Below, one piece after another: positions 1 to 6,669 of a stretch of 10,364 nucleotides of DNA. The stretch covers positions 1-10,364 of the forward strand of contig CADBUS010000123.1 of assembly GCA_902797895.1 (NCBI GenBank), in the 5' to 3' direction. The notes under the pieces are model-generated. The model did not search any database. It saw only the letters and a program-made list of their open reading frames with translations, and was not told the origin of the DNA. The DNA comes from an uncultured Bacteroidia bacterium. GTDB taxonomy: Bacteria > Bacteroidota > Bacteroidia > Bacteroidales > UBA932. Numbering within the stretch: the stretch's first letter is position 1; every line of letters begins with the position of its first letter. A program made the translations under genes and the position numbers.

Positions 1-1
1 C

Positions 2-79
2 GATTTTGAGAATAATCCAAAAGATCTCAGCTCCATAATAGATGCCATTCAGGCCGAACTCGGCGGCCTCTTCATTTAA
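2..79 (+). CDS. C-terminal end of an unidentified protein (5' truncated)
   Basis: The frame beginning at base 2 stays open for 25 codons and ends at a TAA at 77-79. The visible tail (DFENNPKDLSSIIDAIQAEL, then GGLFI) looks like a normal amphipathic protein C-terminus, but it is too short to assign to a family. The next gene converges from the opposite strand, with its stop 43 bases away, which fits a real gene ending here. I saw no clear terminator hairpin in the 43-base gap. It could still be a chance open frame, because 25 codons is weak evidence. Confidence 0.5.
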   Translation, partial: DFENNPKDLSSIIDAIQAELGGLFI

Positions 80-122
80 GGCTTCCTATCATTCTTCGCT
101 GCGCTCAGAAAGAGGTTTGCGG

Positions 123-1436
123 TTAGCGTAGGTCTATGAATTTGATGGGCTTGCGGCTCATTGGTGGGTAGATGGCCTTTTGGATTAGCTCTTGAGGCTC
201 AATGGATATATCCGGTGCAACTCTTATTTTTGAGCGGAATATATCTTTTACCATCTTTATAAACTCATCAGACCTATCTTGTGAGGCTATGCGGATTCTT
301 ATGCTGTCTGTTCCTATTGAATTGGTGTAAACTTCTATTATATAGCAGTTTATTTGAGGTATATTGTCTAATATATCGTTAAGGGCAGGAGGGTAGAGCG
401 TAGTCCCCTTATACTTTATCATCTGTCCTTTGCGCCCCAATACAGGTTTGAGTCTTACGGTGTTACGCCCACATTTGCAAGGGGCGGAGAGGCGGTCACA
501 AATATCGCCGGTGCGGAATTTGAGCAATGGCATTCCGGTAATTCCGAGCGTTGTGATAGTTACCTCTCCGGGAGTTCCTTCAGGCACAGGAGCACCGGCA
601 TCGTCCAAGAATTCAACTATTATAAGCTCCGGCTGCAGATGGCCTCCGCAATGGTGTTCGCACTCTGTGAATGAGCTTTGCATTTCGGTAGAGGCGTATG
701 TTGTAAAGAGTTCAAGTTCTGGCCATTCAGATTGTATTCTCTCTCCGAGCTTACTTAGGTTAAACTCCGAGTCTCTAAGTACCTCGCCAATACAAATAGC
801 CTTTTTGAGCGAGCTTGCCCTGTAATCTATTCCGCTCTCCTTTGCATACTCCACAAGTTTGAGTATAAAGGATGGAACTACCATACAGAATGTAGGGTTA
901 ATGCGTTTTATTGTATCCCATTGCAACTGTGGAATACCATTGCCAACTCTCACAATGCCGCATCCTAACTCTCTGGCTCCCATATAGTAGGCAAAGCCGG
1001 CCATAAAGCGGCGGTCTATAGTGGTCATTAGCTGCATTATATCCTGCTTTGTTATGCCTGCGGTGGTAAAGGAGAGGTACTCGTTGCGTGCGAGCCTTTG
1101 CAGGTCTTGCTCTGTAAGCGGCACAGTTACAGGCTCTCCGAGCGTTCCGGAGGTAGTAACATAGTCTATTATTTTCTCCCTGCCCACACACCAGAAATCT
1201 TTTCCGTAATGCTGAAGCTCTCTTTTTGAGATAGTTGGGAGCTTTTGTAAATCCTCAATGGTTTTAATATCGGATATGCCTATCCCCTCCTTTGCAAACA
1301 TTTGCTTGTAGAAAGGAGAGTTTTGTTGCAGATATTCAAGGGTTTGGGCAAGCAGCTGCTCTTGCAGGCATTTTATCTCCTTTGGGGAGCAGAACTCAAT
1401 ATTCTTATTCTCCGGCATACTCTGTTTACTTGGCAT
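123..1436 (-). CDS. PaaK-like adenylate-forming ligase (phenylacetate-CoA ligase family)
   Basis: This 437-residue protein is about the usual length for the phenylacetate-CoA ligase (PaaK) branch of the ANL superfamily, whose members activate a carboxylic acid as acyl-AMP and then form a CoA thioester. Visible motifs are the phosphate-binding loop TTSGTLGEP (residues 94-102), the adenine-binding YASTEMQ (247-253), the ribose-binding FRTGD (307-311) and the hinge GRKGQMIKYKG (334-344). The C-terminal end SRKPIKFIDLR carries Lys429, near where the catalytic lysine of the family sits. Cys259, Cys263, Cys320 and Cys322 could bind a metal, as in some relatives (inference). There is no signal peptide, so it should be cytoplasmic. 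Its start lies 6 bases after the stop of the permease, so the two are probably co-transcribed; Met7 is an alternative start. The substrate cannot be read from the sequence, and the symbol paaK would overstate what is known. Confidence 0.88.
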   Translation of the reverse strand: MPSKQSMPENKNIEFCSPKEIKCLQEQLLAQTLEYLQQNSPFYKQMFAKEGIGISDIKTIEDLQKLPTISKRELQHYGKDFWCVGREKIIDYVTTSGTLGEPVTVPLTEQDLQRLARNEYLSFTTAGITKQDIMQLMTTIDRRFMAGFAYYMGARELGCGIVRVGNGIPQLQWDTIKRINPTFCMVVPSFILKLVEYAKESGIDYRASSLKKAICIGEVLRDSEFNLSKLGERIQSEWPELELFTTYASTEMQSSFTECEHHCGGHLQPELIIVEFLDDAGAPVPEGTPGEVTITTLGITGMPLLKFRTGDICDRLSAPCKCGRNTVRLKPVLGRKGQMIKYKGTTLYPPALNDILDNIPQINCYIIEVYTNSIGTDSIRIRIASQDRSDEFIKMVKDIFRSKIRVAPDISIEPQELIQKAIYPPMSRKPIKFIDLR

Positions 1437-1442
1437 AGGTTT

Positions 1443-2699
1443 TTACTCATATCTGAGTGCCTCTATAGGGTCTAAGGCCGCGGCTCTCTTTGCAGGGAGG
1501 TAGCCGCTGCTAATGCCTACTATAAAGCAAGTTACTATCGCGATAAAAATCCATAGCCAAGGCACAACAAACGAGGCTTGCATAAGGCTTGCCACCCAGT
1601 TGCCGGCAAGAAATCCCAAGACAACTCCAATAATGCAGCCAATTTGCGCTATTACTATAGACTCAAACAAAAACTGTTGGCGGATAATTTTGGCGGAGGC
1701 TCCAATTGCCTTTCTTACACCAATTTCTGCGGTGCGCTCCTTTACAGAAACCAACATTATATTCATAAGGCCGATTGCCGCACCAAGCAGGGTTATAAGC
1801 CCTATGATTCCGGCAATGAGGGTTATTATCGAGAGAGTTTTGTCTGTACTCTGCATCATAGACTCGTTGTAGCTGATGTAAAAATCGGTCTGGTCGTATG
1901 GAGAGAGTCTTCTTACGGAGCGGAAAGTCTGCTCTGCAAGTTCACGCACCTGGGCATTGCTCATCTGCTCGGTATAAGGCTTTACTGCAATGTACCAAGA
2001 GGTATTTTCAGATACAAAGCGAGCCCTGCCATTGCTTAGCGGAATCAAAATTGAATTGTGTACTCCGCCCATCATATTGCCGGATGGCTTTTCCAATACA
2101 CCTATAATGCGATAGCTGATTCCTCCTACAGATACATTTTTGCCCACAACTTCCTCTCTGGGATCAAAGAGCTTGTTTGCTGCCTGTGAGCCAATTACAC
2201 ACACGTACAGCCCATCTTTGATATCGTTTTCAGAGAGGGCGCGTCCGCTATTTATCTTTAGGTTTGCGAACTCAATATAATCTTCATCTACAAGATAGAT
2301 AGCGGCATCGGGATTGGTGCTTCTATCTTGATACTTAATAGTTTGCCCGTTCAGGCGAGTATATACGGAGATTACCGAGCTTACCTGCTCTGCAAAGAGG
2401 CTCTTAAAGGTTGTTGCTTGTAAATAGCTTATTGAAAGGTTGTTGCGAATTCGTTTGCCTTTTGAGTCTCCCTCCGTACGATAATAGTCGGGTTGTATGT
2501 AGAAAGATTTTGCTCCAAGCCTCTCAAAGCTCTTTTTTACCTCCACTTTAAGTGCCTCTGTGGCGGTAAGAATGCCAAGGAGGGAGGTTATTCCTACGGC
2601 AATCATTATTATTGTGAGTGCGCTTCTGAGACGATTGCTCTTGATGGATCTGAGTGCAACATTCAAATTCTCTCTCACAAGTGGTGTAATCCGTATCAT
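1443..2699 (-). CDS. ABC transporter permease, MacB/FtsX family
   Basis: This 418-residue inner-membrane protein has the MacB-type layout. There is a short cytoplasmic N-terminus, TM1 (about residues 26-46), a large periplasmic MacB_PCD domain (about 47-288), and then the FtsX core with TM2 (289-317), TM3 (345-369) and TM4 (379-400). The loop KERTAEIGVRKAIGA (320-334) and the tail LPAKRAAALDPIEALRYE are family hallmarks. Such permeases pair with a separate MacB/LolD-type ATPase and use ATP hydrolysis for mechanical work across the envelope, exporting peptides, lipoproteins or drugs. No ATPase partner is in the window. I chose the ATG at 2699; an in-frame TTG at 2714 would add five residues, but it falls just downstream of a -7 promoter element and would leave almost no leader. 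Co-transcription with the ligase downstream is likely. The cargo is unknown. Confidence 0.92.
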   Translation of the reverse strand: MIRITPLVRENLNVALRSIKSNRLRSALTIIMIAVGITSLLGILTATEALKVEVKKSFERLGAKSFYIQPDYYRTEGDSKGKRIRNNLSISYLQATTFKSLFAEQVSSVISVYTRLNGQTIKYQDRSTNPDAAIYLVDEDYIEFANLKINSGRALSENDIKDGLYVCVIGSQAANKLFDPREEVVGKNVSVGGISYRIIGVLEKPSGNMMGGVHNSILIPLSNGRARFVSENTSWYIAVKPYTEQMSNAQVRELAEQTFRSVRRLSPYDQTDFYISYNESMMQSTDKTLSIITLIAGIIGLITLLGAAIGLMNIMLVSVKERTAEIGVRKAIGASAKIIRQQFLFESIVIAQIGCIIGVVLGFLAGNWVASLMQASFVVPWLWIFIAIVTCFIVGISSGYLPAKRAAALDPIEALRYE

Positions 2700-2716
2700 A
2701 CTCAATTTACTCAAAT

Positions 2717-2724
2717 CAAATTTA
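2717..2724 (-). promoter_or_regulatory. Predicted promoter -7 element for the permease-ligase pair
   Basis: On the minus strand this reads TAAATTTG, an exact match to the Bacteroidota -7 consensus TAnnTTTG. It lies 17 bases upstream of the ATG at 2699, giving a leader of roughly 10-12 bases. About 19 bases further upstream is TTTC, one base from the -33 consensus TTTG. The motif is short and about five chance copies are expected in a window of this size, so its position carries the weight. Confidence 0.5.
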
Positions 2725-2763
2725 TATTAGTGGGTAAAAGTAGGAAATATTCTTTTATTAGAG

Positions 2764-2771
2764 TACATTTG
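2764..2771 (+). promoter_or_regulatory. Predicted promoter -7 element for the pseudouridine synthase-era pair
   Basis: TACATTTG matches the Bacteroidota -7 consensus TAnnTTTG exactly and ends 22 bases before the ATG at 2794. That predicts a leader of about 15-18 bases. I see no good -33 TTTG upstream; the region is AT-rich. With the opposing element at 2717-2724 it makes this 94-base gap a divergent promoter region. Confidence 0.5.
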
Positions 2772-2793
2772 TGCGTTTTAAGAGCAGAGTATA

Positions 2794-4041
2794 ATGAAAA
2801 AAGAGTTCTCAAAGAGGCCGGCCAAGGCGGCAGGTGGCCGTAAGGTTTCTTCAACAGGCGGCCGCAAGAGTGCATCAACAGGTGGACGAAGGAGTTCATC
2901 TGTAGGCGGCCGTAAGGCCTCATCCGGCAAGGGCAGCTCCGCTAAGATGGCAGCAAAGGGCAGAGCCGGCAAAGGTGATACAGAAAAGAAAACTCCTGCA
3001 AGAGGAGCTTCTGCTAAAGGTTTTGCAGAGAGAAAAGAGTTTATAAAGAGGAGTTCTGCAAGAAGTTCAGCAAGAGGTTCAGCAAAAGGTGCAGCAAGAG
3101 GTGCAACAAGGAGTGCGTCAAAAGGGGCGTCAAGGGCAGAATCAGTAAAAGGAGCTCCTAAAAGAGGTGTATCCGGCAGAACAGGCGACAAAACGCTACG
3201 CCGCAGCAATAGAGAGATAGAGCAGTTGCGCAGTCAGGTTGAGGAGCGTGCCGCAATGCCGGGCCATATAAAGAGCCGCGCTCAAGTATCAACTCCGCAG
3301 CGCCGCCGTCCAAAGGTAAGCGGCGATGAGGGAATCCGCCTGAATAAATTTATTGCAAACTCCGGTATCTGTTCTCGCAGAGAGGCAGACGAATATATCA
3401 AGCAGGGGATGGTAACCGTTAATGGCCAGATAGTTACAGAGCTTGGCACTAAGGTGTATATGAACGATGATGTGCGCTTTAATGAGCAGAGGCTAAAGGG
3501 AGAGGAGAAGGTTTATATAATTATGAACAAGCCAAAGAACTGTGTAACAACTACATCAGATCCTCACGCCACAAAAACGGTTTTGGATTTGGTGGCCGGA
3601 AAATGTCCGCAAAGAGTATATCCTGTAGGCAGGTTAGACAGAGATACCACAGGTGTGCTACTGCTTACCAATGACGGAGAACTTACAGAAAAGCTCACCC
3701 ATCCATCGTACAACAAAAAGAAGATTTACCACGTATTCTTGGATAGCAATTTGCGGCAGAACGATTTTGAGAAGATTCTGAAAGGCGTTCATTTAGAAGA
3801 TGGTATGATAGCTGCCGATTCGCTCTCTTATATAGATGGAGACCACACTCAAATAGGGATAGAGATTCACAGCGGCCGCAATCGCATAGTAAGAAGAATT
3901 TTTGAGAGCCTTGGCTACAAGGTTAAGAAGTTAGACCGCGTATATTTTGCAGGGCTTACCAAACAGGCTCTCCGCAGAGGGCAGTGGAGATTCTTAACAG
4001 ACAAGGAGTTGGCTATTTTGCAGATGGGCTCATACGAGTAA
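2794..4041 (+). CDS. rluB: rRNA pseudouridine synthase, RsuA/RluB family, with long basic repetitive N-terminus
   Basis: The enzyme isomerises a specific uridine in rRNA (in RluB, a large-subunit site) to pseudouridine. The protein has 415 residues. About residues 1-175 are a Lys/Arg/Ser/Gly/Ala-rich extension with two sets of short repeats. An S4 RNA-binding domain follows (about 181-240, starting IRLNKFIANSGICSRREAD). The catalytic domain (about 242-405) carries the signature GRLDRDTTG, with Asp282 as the expected nucleophile. GRNRIVRRIFESLGYKVKKL and LRRGQWRFLTDKEL near the end are typical of RsuA/RluB enzymes. Without the extension the core is of normal size. The family is certain. RluB is the most likely member, but RluE or RluF specificity cannot be excluded. 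Era starts 17 bases downstream on the same strand, so the two probably share a transcript. Confidence 0.9.
   Translation: MKKEFSKRPAKAAGGRKVSSTGGRKSASTGGRRSSSVGGRKASSGKGSSAKMAAKGRAGKGDTEKKTPARGASAKGFAERKEFIKRSSARSSARGSAKGAARGATRSASKGASRAESVKGAPKRGVSGRTGDKTLRRSNREIEQLRSQVEERAAMPGHIKSRAQVSTPQRRRPKVSGDEGIRLNKFIANSGICSRREADEYIKQGMVTVNGQIVTELGTKVYMNDDVRFNEQRLKGEEKVYIIMNKPKNCVTTTSDPHATKTVLDLVAGKCPQRVYPVGRLDRDTTGVLLLTNDGELTEKLTHPSYNKKKIYHVFLDSNLRQNDFEKILKGVHLEDGMIAADSLSYIDGDHTQIGIEIHSGRNRIVRRIFESLGYKVKKLDRVYFAGLTKQALRRGQWRFLTDKELAILQMGSYE
2833..2928 (+). repeat. Four in-frame 24-bp tandem repeats coding GGRKxSST-like octapeptides
   Basis: Four consecutive 24-bp units start at 2833, 2857, 2881 and 2905. 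They code residues 14-45 of the pseudouridine synthase as GGRKVSST, GGRKSAST, GGRRSSSV and GGRKASSG. Synonymous sites differ between units (GGT/GGC, CGT/CGC/CGA), so the array is old or the peptide is under selection. It forms part of the basic N-terminal tail. Confidence 0.9.
3052..3135 (+). repeat. Seven in-frame 12-bp repeats coding S/G-x-A-R/K tetrapeptides
   Basis: Seven consecutive 12-bp units code residues 87-114 as SSAR, SSAR, GSAK, GAAR, GATR, SASK and GASR. Each places a basic residue every fourth position. The array resembles the basic Ala/Ser/Lys-rich tails of nucleic-acid-binding proteins, which suggests nonspecific RNA binding (inference). Confidence 0.88.
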
Positions 4042-4058
4042 AAGGCTTGTAGATAACA

Positions 4059-4988
4059 ATGGAGAAAAGCAGTTTGAATATGGCAGAAGAGTTGGAGAGC
4101 GGCAGAGTTTTCCGCTCCGGTTTCGTCAATATTATAGGTAATCCTAATGTTGGCAAATCTACCCTTATGAATACACTCGTTGGGGAGAAGCTCTCTATTG
4201 TTACTCCAAAGGCCCAAACCACACGCCATAGGATAATGGGAATTGTTAACGGAGAGGATTACCAGATTGTTTTTTCCGATACTCCGGGTATTCTCAAACC
4301 GGCATACGAGCTGCAGCAGGCAATGATGAATTTTGTGGATACGGCTATCGGCGATGCAGATATAATACTCTATGTTACAGATGTATATGAAAAGTCAGAA
4401 AAGAACAAAGAGTATGTAGATAAACTCAATCTGCTCAGTTGCCCTGTTATTGTGGTTGTAAACAAGGTAGATTTGATGGAGGGGCAAGAGGCTCTGAATG
4501 AATTGGTTGAGAGGTGGCATACTCTTGTTCCCAAAGCAGAGATACTGCCAATGAGCGCGTTAAACCGTTTTAACACAGATGTTCTGCTCTCCAAAATAGT
4601 ATCGCTGCTGCCGCAACAACCGGCCTGGTATGATTCTGATGTGCTTACAGACAAGAACTTGCGCTTTTTTGCCTCTGAGATATTGAGAGAGAAGATACTT
4701 GAAAACTACACAAAGGAGATACCATACTGCACAGAGGTTGTTATAGACAGCTTTAAGGAGACAGAGAATCTCTACTCCATAAGCGCAATCATAAATGTAG
4801 TGCGCTCATCTCAAAAGGGGATAATAATAGGGAAGGGGGGAGCGGCTCTTAAACGCGTTGGAACACAAGCCCGTAAGGAGATGGAGAAATTCTTTGAGAA
4901 GAAGGTCTTTTTGCAGATATTCGTTAAGGTAGATCCCCACTGGAGAGAGAACAAAAAAGAGCTCAAACGCTTTGGATATATAGAGTAG
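4059..4988 (+). CDS. era: GTPase Era, 30S ribosome assembly factor
   Basis: Era binds the 3' end of 16S rRNA and couples GTP hydrolysis to late small-subunit maturation. All G motifs are present: G1 GNPNVGKST (residues 27-35), the G2 threonines in KAQTTRHR (Thr54-Thr55), G3 DTPG (74-77), G4 NKVD (135-138) and G5 SAL (166-168). The C-terminal KH RNA-binding domain has its GKGG loop at 258-261 and ends in the usual VKVDPHWRENKKELKRFGY. At 309 residues it is near normal length. The start is uncertain: the ATG at 4059 leaves about 20 residues before the GTPase core, and Met8 (4080) is an in-frame alternative. Neither has a good ribosome-binding site, as is common in this phylum. It is probably expressed with the pseudouridine synthase upstream. 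Confidence 0.97.
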   Translation: MEKSSLNMAEELESGRVFRSGFVNIIGNPNVGKSTLMNTLVGEKLSIVTPKAQTTRHRIMGIVNGEDYQIVFSDTPGILKPAYELQQAMMNFVDTAIGDADIILYVTDVYEKSEKNKEYVDKLNLLSCPVIVVVNKVDLMEGQEALNELVERWHTLVPKAEILPMSALNRFNTDVLLSKIVSLLPQQPAWYDSDVLTDKNLRFFASEILREKILENYTKEIPYCTEVVIDSFKETENLYSISAIINVVRSSQKGIIIGKGGAALKRVGTQARKEMEKFFEKKVFLQIFVKVDPHWRENKKELKRFGYIE

Positions 4989-5017
4989 GCGGCCTCTTTT
5001 CCGATATTGATAATGTT

Positions 5018-5039
5018 AAAGCCTTGAGCTGCTTTTTAC
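5018..5039 (+). terminator. Possible weak terminator after era
   Basis: AAAGC (5018-5022) can pair with GCTTT (5031-5035) around an 8-base loop, followed by a T-rich stretch. The stem is only 5 bp, so this may be chance. It sits about 30 bases after the era stop and before the predicted promoter of the peptidase gene, where a terminator would be expected. Confidence 0.25.
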
Positions 5040-5045
5040 TTTTGA

Positions 5046-5066
5046 CAAAGATTTCTATTATCTTTG
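5046..5066. repeat. Inverted repeat overlapping the predicted peptidase promoter
   Basis: CAAAGAT (5046-5052) and ATCTTTG (5060-5066) are perfect 7-bp arms around the 7-base spacer TTCTATT. The right arm is most of the predicted -7 element. The arrangement could be an operator, or a chance effect of the promoter motif. GCTAAAA is then repeated twice in tandem (5066-5079), and ATTTCTATTAT occurs at 5051-5061 and again at 5082-5092 over the start codon. Confidence 0.45.
5059..5066 (+). promoter_or_regulatory. Predicted promoter -7 element for the M64 peptidase
   Basis: TATCTTTG matches TAnnTTTG exactly and ends 24 bases before the ATG at 5091. A TTTG at 5041-5044 lies only 14 bases upstream, closer than the usual 19-20, so the -33 contact is doubtful. 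The element covers the in-frame TTG at 5064, which argues against that codon as the start. Confidence 0.5.
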
Positions 5067-5090
5067 CTAAAAGCTAAAACAATTTCTATT

Positions 5091-6566
5091 ATGAGAAAAT
5101 TTCTGACTCTGATTGCCCTATTTTTTGCTTCTGTTAAGATGCTTTTTGCAATATCTTCCCAAGCAAAGGTTGAAGTACCAGGTGCTCTTTTCAATGAAGG
5201 AGCTTACAGCCATATCAAAGAAGTGCCTGAAGTTCTTTTCAATCAGAACTATACGCTGAGGTTGGACTATGTTTTTTCCGGTGATGCTCATCATACAGAA
5301 ATTTCGCTTGCCAAGATGGCTCGGTTGGAGGGATGGTGGGGCAGAAATGTGAATACAGATAGGCTTCATCTGCGTGGCAATGGTATTATAACTCTCACGG
5401 ACTCAGCAACAAGAAAGGTTTTATATACAAACTCTTTCTCTACTCTCTTTTCTGAGTGGCAGAGTACTTCGGAGGCCCTTACTACGCGTAAAGCCTTTGA
5501 GAATGTATTTCTTGTGCCAATGCCTGCGGCAAAAGCATACGTAACTGTTGAGTTGATAGACAAAAGCGATAATCTAACAGCATCGTTTACCCACCTTGTA
5601 AATCCGGCAGATATTCTTATCCGCCCTATAACCTCTCCTTATACTCCGGACAGATGCCGTTATATGCACAAGGGTGGAGATAGCCGCAATGTTATTGATG
5701 TTGCTATAGTTGGAGAGGGATACACAAAAGAAGAGTTGGATATTTTCTATCGCGATGCAAAGCAGACAACAGATGAAATTCTTAGCTATGAGCCATTTAA
5801 AAGTCTGGCAGATAGATTCAATTTTATTGCGGTGCCTGTTGAGAGCTCGGAGAGCGGAGTGAGTATTCCGTTGAAAAACGAGTGGAAGCAGACAGCATTC
5901 TCTTCTCATTTCAGCACCTTTTATTCAGACCGCTATCTTACAACTCTTAATCTGTTTGATTTGCACGATGCTCTTGCAGCTGTTCCATACGAGCATATTA
6001 TAATACTCGCCAATACAGATAATTACGGCGGTGGAGGCATACTGAATTCATACGTTCTTACAGCCGCCCATAACCGTTGGGCAATGCCGGTGGTGGTGCA
6101 CGAATTTGGCCATAGCTTTGCCGGCCTGGCAGATGAGTATTTTTATGACGATGGCACAGATCAGTACGATTTAACCAAAGAGCCTTGGGAGCAGAACATT
6201 ACAACCCTTGTGAACTTTGAGAGCAAGTGGTATGACCTTCTTTCTCAAGAGTTGGAAACGAGTTCCGAGAATGGTAAGGGCAAAGCAAAAAGCAGAGAGC
6301 GCCGCAAAAATAAGCAGCCTAAAATTGGTACAGGCGACTACTATGGTATAGAGGTGGTTACAAAGGCAGACCAAGCCCTTCCGGCCTATAAAACCCTTGT
6401 GGAAGCAGATTACAAAGTGGGGCTCTATGAAGGTGGCGGCTACCTCTCAAAAGGTATCTACCGCCCATACCCAACCTGCCGTATGAGGGACAACAGCTAC
6501 CCCCTCTTCTGCCCTGTCTGCGTCCGAGCCATCACTCGTATGATAGAATATTATACTATCCAATAA
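5091..6566 (+). CDS. Secreted family M64 zinc metallopeptidase (IgA peptidase M64 family)
   Basis: This 491-residue protein has an N-terminal signal peptide (MRKF, then a hydrophobic stretch with likely cleavage near Ala20). A beta-rich N-terminal domain typical of M64 proteins follows (about 25-170), then the catalytic domain (about 195-491). The zinc site is HEFGHSFAGLADEY (337-350): His337 and His341 are ligands and Glu338 the general base. The conserved cysteine cluster CRM...FCPVC lies near the C-terminus. The family is named for an IgA-cleaving enzyme, but most gut Bacteroidota members have no proven substrate, so IgA cleavage should not be assumed. It ends just after the catalytic domain, with no type IX sorting domain; it should be periplasmic or exported by another route. 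Residues 391-411 form an unusual basic insert. An in-frame TTG at 5064 gives a longer frame but lies inside the promoter element and would spoil the signal peptide. Confidence 0.9.
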   Translation: MRKFLTLIALFFASVKMLFAISSQAKVEVPGALFNEGAYSHIKEVPEVLFNQNYTLRLDYVFSGDAHHTEISLAKMARLEGWWGRNVNTDRLHLRGNGIITLTDSATRKVLYTNSFSTLFSEWQSTSEALTTRKAFENVFLVPMPAAKAYVTVELIDKSDNLTASFTHLVNPADILIRPITSPYTPDRCRYMHKGGDSRNVIDVAIVGEGYTKEELDIFYRDAKQTTDEILSYEPFKSLADRFNFIAVPVESSESGVSIPLKNEWKQTAFSSHFSTFYSDRYLTTLNLFDLHDALAAVPYEHIIILANTDNYGGGGILNSYVLTAAHNRWAMPVVVHEFGHSFAGLADEYFYDDGTDQYDLTKEPWEQNITTLVNFESKWYDLLSQELETSSENGKGKAKSRERRKNKQPKIGTGDYYGIEVVTKADQALPAYKTLVEADYKVGLYEGGGYLSKGIYRPYPTCRMRDNSYPLFCPVCVRAITRMIEYYTIQ

Positions 6567-6669
6567 CTCTCATCCTATTGTGCTGTGGAGTTGCGCTTTG
6601 AGGCTTGTTGGTAAATCTCATAGAGGCGCTCTCTTAGATGTACAGGTTCACTTCAAACCGGCCTTTTCT
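6567..6669. other. Intergenic gap between convergent genes
   Basis: This 103-base gap separates the stops of the M64 gene and the minus-strand ATPase. I see no convincing hairpin followed by a T run on either strand, no promoter element and no open frame with coding character. Confidence 0.6.

Noticed and set aside
430..825. Plus-strand open frame of 131 codons within the ligase gene
   Set aside because: It is a shadow of the minus-strand ligase, which has clear ANL motifs in the same region; no promoter or recognisable domain supports the plus frame.
1513..2107. Overlapping plus-strand open frames inside the permease gene
   Set aside because: The real minus-strand permease explains the region, and the plus frames have no recognisable domain or upstream signal.
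2833..3135. CRISPR-like or satellite repeat array
   Set aside because: The repeats are contiguous, in frame, with no spacers, and code a consistent basic peptide.
2778..3209. Minus-strand open frame opposite the basic tail, coding a Leu/Ala/Pro-rich peptide
   Set aside because: Its repetitive composition is a direct by-product of the 12- and 24-bp repeats read in reverse, and the plus-strand frame continues into clear S4 and synthase domains.
5064..5090. TTG start giving a longer M64 protein
   Set aside because: The TTG lies within the predicted -7 element, and the ATG at 5091 gives a proper signal peptide.
5091..6566. Type IX secretion cargo
   Set aside because: The protein ends immediately after the catalytic domain and has no C-terminal sorting domain.
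6567..6669. Bidirectional terminator between the convergent M64 and ATPase genes
   Set aside because: Only a 4-5 bp stem (near AGAGGCGCTCTCT) was found, with no T run on either side.
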